Positions 58,749-64,000 of a stretch of 64,000 bases of DNA are shown here, piece after piece. How positions within the stretch are numbered: the stretch's first letter is position 1; every line of letters starts with the position of its first letter. A model generated the notes under the pieces. That model was not told where the DNA came from, made no database searches, and saw only the letters and a list, made by a program, of their open reading frames with translations. Both the position numbers and the translations under genes were made by a program. Origin of the DNA: Chondrosia reniformis (Eukaryota > Porifera > Demospongiae > Chondrillida > Chondrillidae). The DNA is taken from NCBI GenBank assembly GCA_947172415.1, contig OX359201.1, positions 4,030,001 through 4,094,000 of the forward strand, written 5' to 3'.

Positions 58749-58909
58749 GAGAATAAAGCCTTGTTGAGTGTCAGCAACATAAATTTACTAATTTCCTATT
58801 TATACTGACTTGTATTCCCATTCCTCATGTATTGCTTATGAAGCCCTCCTGGTCGAAATGTCCAGAATTGGTAAATTCATGTTGCTGACGTTCAACAAGG
58901 CTTTATTCT
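58749..58909. repeat. Fold-back element with AATAAAGCCTTGTTGA ends
   Basis: AATAAAGCCTTGTTGAGTGT at 58,753 and its inverse GTTCAACAAGGCTTTATT ending at about 58,907 form arms of about 37 bp with few mismatches (CAGCAACATRAATTTAC inside). A direct repeat TATCCATGTGT borders both sides, possibly a target duplication. Confidence 0.65.
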
Positions 58910-59509
58910 TATCCATGTGTGTATGTTTTCCATGTGTACGTACAGTAGAATCTCATAACAAAATTGCTCATAGCAAATGTTTATAAGTATAGTGAAATAC
59001 TTTGCTAGCTAATTACACTCAAGTACGCTACACAGTGCAAGTTACTGGCAAATATATAAAATATTAGAATTATAATCAAGTACTACACAGTACAAGTTAA
59101 AAATTTACACAAGATTCTATATAATATTAAAATTCAATCAAGTACTAGTTACATATATATAATATAATTATATAATCCGACTGAATATGACGTCATTATA
59201 ATAGCGAATTTATTGAAGCCTTGACTCTTGGGCAAGGAAAACCGTTATACTCAGTAATAACACTATCATTCTCGCTTCTACAAAAGAATGCGGAAATGTA
59301 GAGTAATTTCACTTAGTATGTGTGTAGAGGTTTTTAGATACAGCATGCGAAGTCAAGAATATGAAAAAGGAAGTTCTTGTTTCGGTGATTTTCTTTCTAT
59401 TTCAGAATATACAAATGTATAGGAAAGGAAACAGAGAGTACGGTAGTACTCTCTGATAATGTATGGTAAATTAACGTTGTTTGTTTTTAAAGATGTTTAG
59501 TAATTAATT

Positions 59510-59640
59510 CAATATGTACTGTTTGTTTATAGAGAGTATAAACATAACATATAGTAATTACACGGTTAATTCAATATGTATTGTTTGTTTATGAACATAA
59601 CATATAGTAATTACACTGTAATTCTGTTTGTTTATAAACA
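59510..59640. repeat. Imperfect tandem repeat of about 65 bp
   Basis: TTAATTCAATATGTAYTGTT, then CATAACATATAGTAATTACA, occurs twice, followed by a shorter third piece (CTGTTTGTTTATAAACAT). Confidence 0.65.
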
Positions 59641-59711
59641 TGATAATGTCTAGTAAGTATGTAGCCTTTCTTATACCTATTTACACACTTGGAGTATACC
59701 TAATAGTCTTG

Positions 59712-59975
59712 TAAATAGACTAAGTGTGCTCTGTTTGTGTTCTAGAGGTATAGGAGTAAAGGTAATTGCAACTATTGTTTATTGCAATCTAGGTTCTTTC
59801 CAGTTTTGAATTTACCACTCACATGTGGATACGGTACATCTATCCACATATGGCTTGGCACAAAAATGAAAGATGGAAGGACAATCAGAAGAAAATAGAA
59901 ACTTGCTAACCATAGATGTTAATTGCCTTAGAATGTACCTCTAGAACTCAAATACAACACACAGTCTTATTTAAG
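59712..59975. repeat. Fold-back of about 260 bp
   Basis: GTCTTGTAAATAGACTAAG followed by GTGTTCTAGAGGTA is complemented by TACCTCTAGAACTC followed by CACAGTCTTATTTAAGAC. The arms are about 42 bp with several mismatches. No coding capacity. Confidence 0.55.
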
Positions 59976-60307
59976 ACTTTGAGCATGCTCCAAATGAGGT
60001 ACATAATAGGTACGGAATATGTAAAATGTTGTTCTAACTATAAGGTACATGTATAGGAGCATGGGCACATACATATAAATGTATCCCAATGCAATTATAA
60101 AAAAGCTGTCTTCTCTTCTTCTGTATATATATACTGTTACTTTTCCTCCTTGTCCATATGAGTATACGTGTATATGCAAGTGTGTACATTAAATCGGTTA
60201 AATTTTAATACAGTTAATTGCTTAAACCATAGATTATATATAGACAATGTTAAGTTTCTGGACAAACATTGACTTAATTGTGCAACAAATTTCCTCTATC
60301 TATAGGA

Positions 60308-60752
60308 TTAAATCCTTGCCATAAAATGCTTAACTGAGGCTGAGATGGTGACTTGAGGTTCTTCCAAGTTCAGAAGGAGAACTTCTAGGAAGCAGTAAAA
60401 ATTGCTGCACCCAGAAGGGTATACTATGTTAAATGTGTAGTAGCTTGCTAGAAGACAAAGGGCGATTTCAGCTATCACCTGCCCAAAAATTGCCAGAAAG
60501 GTTTGCCTTGGCTCCCTTGGGGCCCTCAACCACAATGGCAAAGGGAGCCTCTTGTCGTTGGTCTTTGGCCAGTTATGGATGTCTGATGCCATCTGCATGG
60601 AAAGTCATGCAAATATATACACATATATATTGGTTAGGAATTTATGAAACTCACAGGGCAAACTAAAACAGTCTTATCCGGCTCGGGCTTTGCCCAGCTG
60701 TCGGGAAGCAGATTAGAAAGCAGAATCAGGGCCATGACAGTGTTCCCATCAT
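60308..60752 (-). pseudogene. Second copy of the small GGT-intron gene family, lacking exon 1
   Basis: Two exons are visible: 60,655-60,752 (DDGNTVMALILLSNLLPDSW) and 60,308-60,592 (MASDIHNWPKTNDK to ALCLLASYYTFNIVYPSG, ending FMARI and stop). Phases match exons 2 and 3 of the gene at 51,729-52,430. The frames are open, but no first exon is seen upstream, where an interspersed repeat starts at about 60,795. It could be a truncated copy or its first exon may have diverged. Confidence 0.55.
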
Positions 60753-60794
60753 CTGTATAGAGGAAATTATGGTATATGATGGCTAAAAATTGAT

Positions 60795-60900
60795 ATGTGA
60801 GCACCGCCAGTAGAAATCACAGAAAATGTCAGCTTAACCAAAAATGACTTTCTTACATAAAACATATGGACATTAAAGAATAAGCGTACCAAGTTTGGTG
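60795..60900. repeat. Interspersed repeat shared with TRP introns
   Basis: GTGAGCACCGCCAGTAGAAA followed by TCACAGAAAATGTCAGCTTA resembles 31,760-31,850 and 63,015-63,110 in the TRP copies (GTGCCACCAGTAG, then GCAGAAAAT.GCACCTCAACC). It is a dispersed family without coding sequence. Confidence 0.6.
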
Positions 60901-60969
60901 ATGATTCATTGCTTCTTCATGGAGAAATAGCTGCTTTAATAACCCTACCATCAGCCGTACACCGTAGAG

Positions 60970-61109
60970 TATACTGCCTCAAATTTCAGTGACTTAACAA
61001 TACACATCACTTCCATGTTTGGGCGCACTATGATGCCTAAAGTAGGGATAGTGCGCCCAAACATGGAAGTGATGTGTATTGTTAAGTCACTGAAACTTGA
61101 GGCAGTATA
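60970..61109. repeat. Long near-perfect hairpin (62-bp arms, 16-bp loop)
   Basis: TATACTGCCTCAAATTTCAG to GGGCGCACTAT (60,970-61,031) is complemented by 61,048-61,109 with one mismatch. Such perfect arms suggest a recent fold-back insertion; a long-hairpin RNA is possible if transcribed. Confidence 0.9.
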
Positions 61110-61452
61110 TATATATTTCTGTATTGTTAGCCTTATTATATGATCATTGTCTTGTTTCATTGCTTTTTCTAGATGTGATAGGTACTGTTGCAGGGACTGC
61201 CATCCCTACTTCTCATTTCATTTTTTAAATGTTTTTATTTACTTCTTTTTTTGTTATGTTATATACTTAATAAAATTAGTTTGTAAGTTTTTTGGCGATA
61301 ACATGAAATATAACGTCGTAGTCGAAGGCAATCAGGAGATGACCAAGAACTCCTAATTAGAAAATGGCGATAAAAAGGTTACGATTTTCTTACGCGCCAT
61401 AGAAAACCGTCTTTGCACAAATCGTTAGTTAGAGAGTACTACCGTACTCTGA

Positions 61453-61927
61453 TACACACAATTCCTTGTATATAACACTTGACTATTACACTCATTACTC
61501 ATTCAGCATTGATTAAGACTTCTTGCATGCAAGTTACTTTGCATTACTTCACTGGTACACTCATTCACCATTAATTAAAGACTCATCGTTGCATTTTTCA
61601 GGTGATCCTAATGATCTTTTTTATCATGTGTACATTTACATGGTATATACAAAATGGCTTTAGCTAAACATTCCTCTCCCAAGGACACCATAGCTACTCC
61701 TTCTGTCATGACACTAACCATCAGTGATGAACAGGCAAGAAACTCACTGGCGTGGGATTAGCTGGTGTTGGATCCGATGTCACTGGCAGTATAATATATT
61801 CAATGAATCTTAATTTTAGGTAAAATGGATTCTGTACATATCTTAATCTGAAAACACTACTCTAAGATTGAATATATGGTATTATGATTAAGGTTTTCTA
61901 TAGTATTGTTTTTCTCTTCTTTGGGAA
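61453..61927. repeat. Right copy of the segmental duplication: 3' flank of TRP copy B
   Basis: Matches 30,190-30,675. It starts after a short palindrome (GAGTACTACCGTACTC, about 61,434) not present at the other copy. The MALAK short ORF lies at 61,654-61,758. Confidence 0.9.
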
Positions 61928-64000
61928 TTAAGGAGCACTAATCGAGCGAGCCACAGAAGAAGCACCAAACTGGGAGTACTTTGCTTCATTGATATTGGTA
62001 TTTTTAACCTCTGTTATAGGATCTCTCATCGTATACTCTTCTAGTTTTGCCAAATCAATAAATCTAAATGTTAGTTGAAATTGAAATGTGACAGTAAACT
62101 TAAAGTGTATATAACATTTAAAATGCTTTTCTTACTCTGAAGACTTTTTCTTTGCATATGCTTCTTTCAAGGCTTTAATTCTTTCTTGATCTTTTTTTTC
62201 AGAAATATATTAAGTTTCAATGACATTACAAAATGACATTAAGTACATATTTTAACTTACTAATTAAGAGGTATTGTCTATAGGGAAATTTTCCTAAATT
62301 TCGCCTAAACCTTGCTAGATGTCTGGCTAAAGCTTGATAGTATTTGGTGTTAACTTCCTCAGTGGTATCTTCATAAGTCTTGGTCATTTGAGCAATCAGC
62401 ACATTTAGCAAGACAACAATCACAAAGAACAGGAAGACAAGGTAGGTTGTCATTGGTAGCCACCTAAAAGTAAATGAAGTACGTACTAAATAATAAATGC
62501 TAAAATTAATGGAAATATACTTACGAGAATCCGATGTAAGTTCCTGCACTGTCAGTTGTATAATGATCTTCTAAAAGTCCTCCACCCTCAATTAGTGTAC
62601 GTATCCCAAAAAACAGAGTATGCCAAGGATAGCTAAGTATTATGAAGAGAGAATACATTTTACTTTTGTAATGAACAGACCCAGTAATATTATAACCAAC
62701 ACTTACAGTGTGTCTAGAGGATGTATGACCTGATCTGGTCTGATATTTCCATTGTCCTCAATCCTTATTCCAGACCTCAGTGCAAGGTAGAATGAACCCA
62801 CAAAGACATAAAGGACCAAAATGAAAAACACCAAAAATCTACATATATCTTTTCTCAAAATTTCCCACAAGGCAAATGTGTAAACTCCAGTAAACCTGTA
62901 AACACAAAAGAATGATTAGTGAGCATTAGGCCATGATCATGAACAGGAAGTTACACACTAACATTCATAAGGTATATCTGTTAATATTAGTTGAACAATA
63001 ATATATACACTGTCATGTTAGTGCCACCAGTAGAAATTGCAGAAAATTGCACCTCAACCAAATTCGATTTTCTTAGCAAACATCTATGTACTTGTACATG
63101 GCCCTTACAAAGTTTGTGTACTTAATTACAAATAAGATACATATAATCAATTAATATATTGAATTGTATACATTTTATCTGACTCTCATAACTATCCATG
63201 GCCATTTTCTACTGGCATGACAACACTCACATAAGTACGTATAATAAAGTATAACTACTCACTTGTAAACTGAAACAAACTCAAAAATCAAAATTGCATT
63301 GAAAAAGTAGGACAGAGAGACAAAAAACCATTGCCAAGTTGATGTGGAAACACACATATAATTGATCTCAGTATTGTTTGGTGTAGGATTGCTACAATAG
63401 TCAATACCAGTTGATGCACACCAGGTTGTAGCAGCCCTCAAAGGAACCACAAATAGTAATGGGATTATTATAGAAAATATCTGTAGCCAGTTGAGATAAT
63501 CCTTAAGGTACTCCTTGCGACCACTAAAATACAAAACAATTAAATTAGAGGACGTGTAGTAATTTGTTTAAATTTAATCTTAATTAGGCTTACTTTTCTT
63601 TGAGCTCCACTACTTCATCAAATAGCTTCCAAATAAAGTACATCAGTGACAATATCTCAAAGGCAAGTCTAGCCCAATCCCAGCTGTCCACATAGCACCC
63701 TGGATTAGGGTGGTCTGGCCTGGCAGCTATAAGGAAAGCCATGGTCAAAATCACCATTCTAATCAGATAGAAGATAAACAGCTTCCTATAGAGAGAAAGA
63801 GAGAAACTATGAGAAATATATGTACAAACAGTTATAGATTAAAAAATGGCAAGGGCTTAATTTAGTTAATTGTAATTATTGATAGTCTCCTTACGTATGG
63901 CAAAAAAATAAAAATTTCCACTTGTAATCCAGTACTGTTTGAACAGCAGGATGAGAAGCAACCGTCTACAATATAAACCAAGTAAAAACTACTATATATA
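61928..64000 (-). CDS. TRP-like cation channel, copy B, C-terminal exons (partial, right edge)
   Basis: Exons 63,895-63,965, 63,594-63,785, 63,263-63,523, 62,707-62,895, 62,525-62,632, 62,261-62,463, 62,136-62,190 and 61,928-62,063 mirror copy A. They encode S1 to S6 of a six-helix channel: the S1 region LFIFYLIRMVILTMAFLIAA, the pore loop GIRTLIEGGGLLEDH, S6 FFVIVVLLNVLIAQM, and a C-terminal tail ending RSISAP with its stop at 61,928-61,930. The donor after the pore exon is an intact GTAAGT, and all frames and splice sites seen are good, unlike copy A. The ankyrin part lies beyond the window. It probably forms a non-selective cation channel; TRPA or TRPV affinity is unresolved. Confidence 0.82.

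Overview
The window is eukaryotic and animal. Genes are split by many short introns (often 50-100 bp, GT-AG), the DNA is AT-rich, and it holds cytoplasmic dynein 1 heavy chain, PHOSPHO2-like phosphatase, gamma-glutamyltransferase, an ankyrin-TRP channel, a THAP domain and many DNA transposons. The gene style and the transposon protein families suggest an early-branching metazoan, most likely a demosponge such as Amphimedon. The taxon is inference.

Layout. (1) 1-23,855, minus strand: the N-terminal half of the cytoplasmic dynein heavy chain gene, from the start codon to AAA2, running off the left edge. Its introns hold a 3.4-kb long-TIR element with a 9-bp target duplication, two MITEs with TA duplications, a third MITE, fold-back elements, a reverse transcriptase fragment and a Ulp1-like protease fragment. 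(2) 25,332-26,048, minus: an intact PHOSPHO2-like phosphatase. (3) 26,975-30,060: a decayed Helitron Rep/helicase fused at its left to a copied 3' end of a GGT gene. (4) 30,676-46,691, minus: a TRP-like channel gene with ankyrin exons. It carries a lost splice donor and two frameshifts and is split by a 9.9-kb transposon. (5) 35,185-45,079: that transposon, a complete CACTA (EnSpm) element with 19-bp CACTG termini, TAA target duplications, subterminal GCAAAC repeats, a Tnp2 transposase gene, a divergent accessory gene, a third ORF and a 49-bp minisatellite. (6) 47,911-54,297, minus: a complete seven-exon GGT gene whose first intron shelters an apparently intact small three-exon gene and retroelement debris. 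(7) 54,373-58,213: a decayed ISL2EU-type transposon (THAP + DDE transposase on plus, SWIM/YqaJ nuclease on minus) with matching TIRs and TA duplications. (8) 58,220-61,450: hairpin elements and a second copy of the small gene family. (9) 61,450-64,000, minus: a second, near-identical copy of the TRP channel 3' half, intact as far as seen, running off the right edge.

The most interesting system is the CACTA element: a multi-gene animal CACTA transposon with all its structural hallmarks, sitting in an intron of a TRP gene that is itself one half of a segmental duplication. The other TRP copy keeps the splice donor that this copy has lost. Nothing here was checked by search or alignment software; domain calls rest on reading translated sequence against known families.
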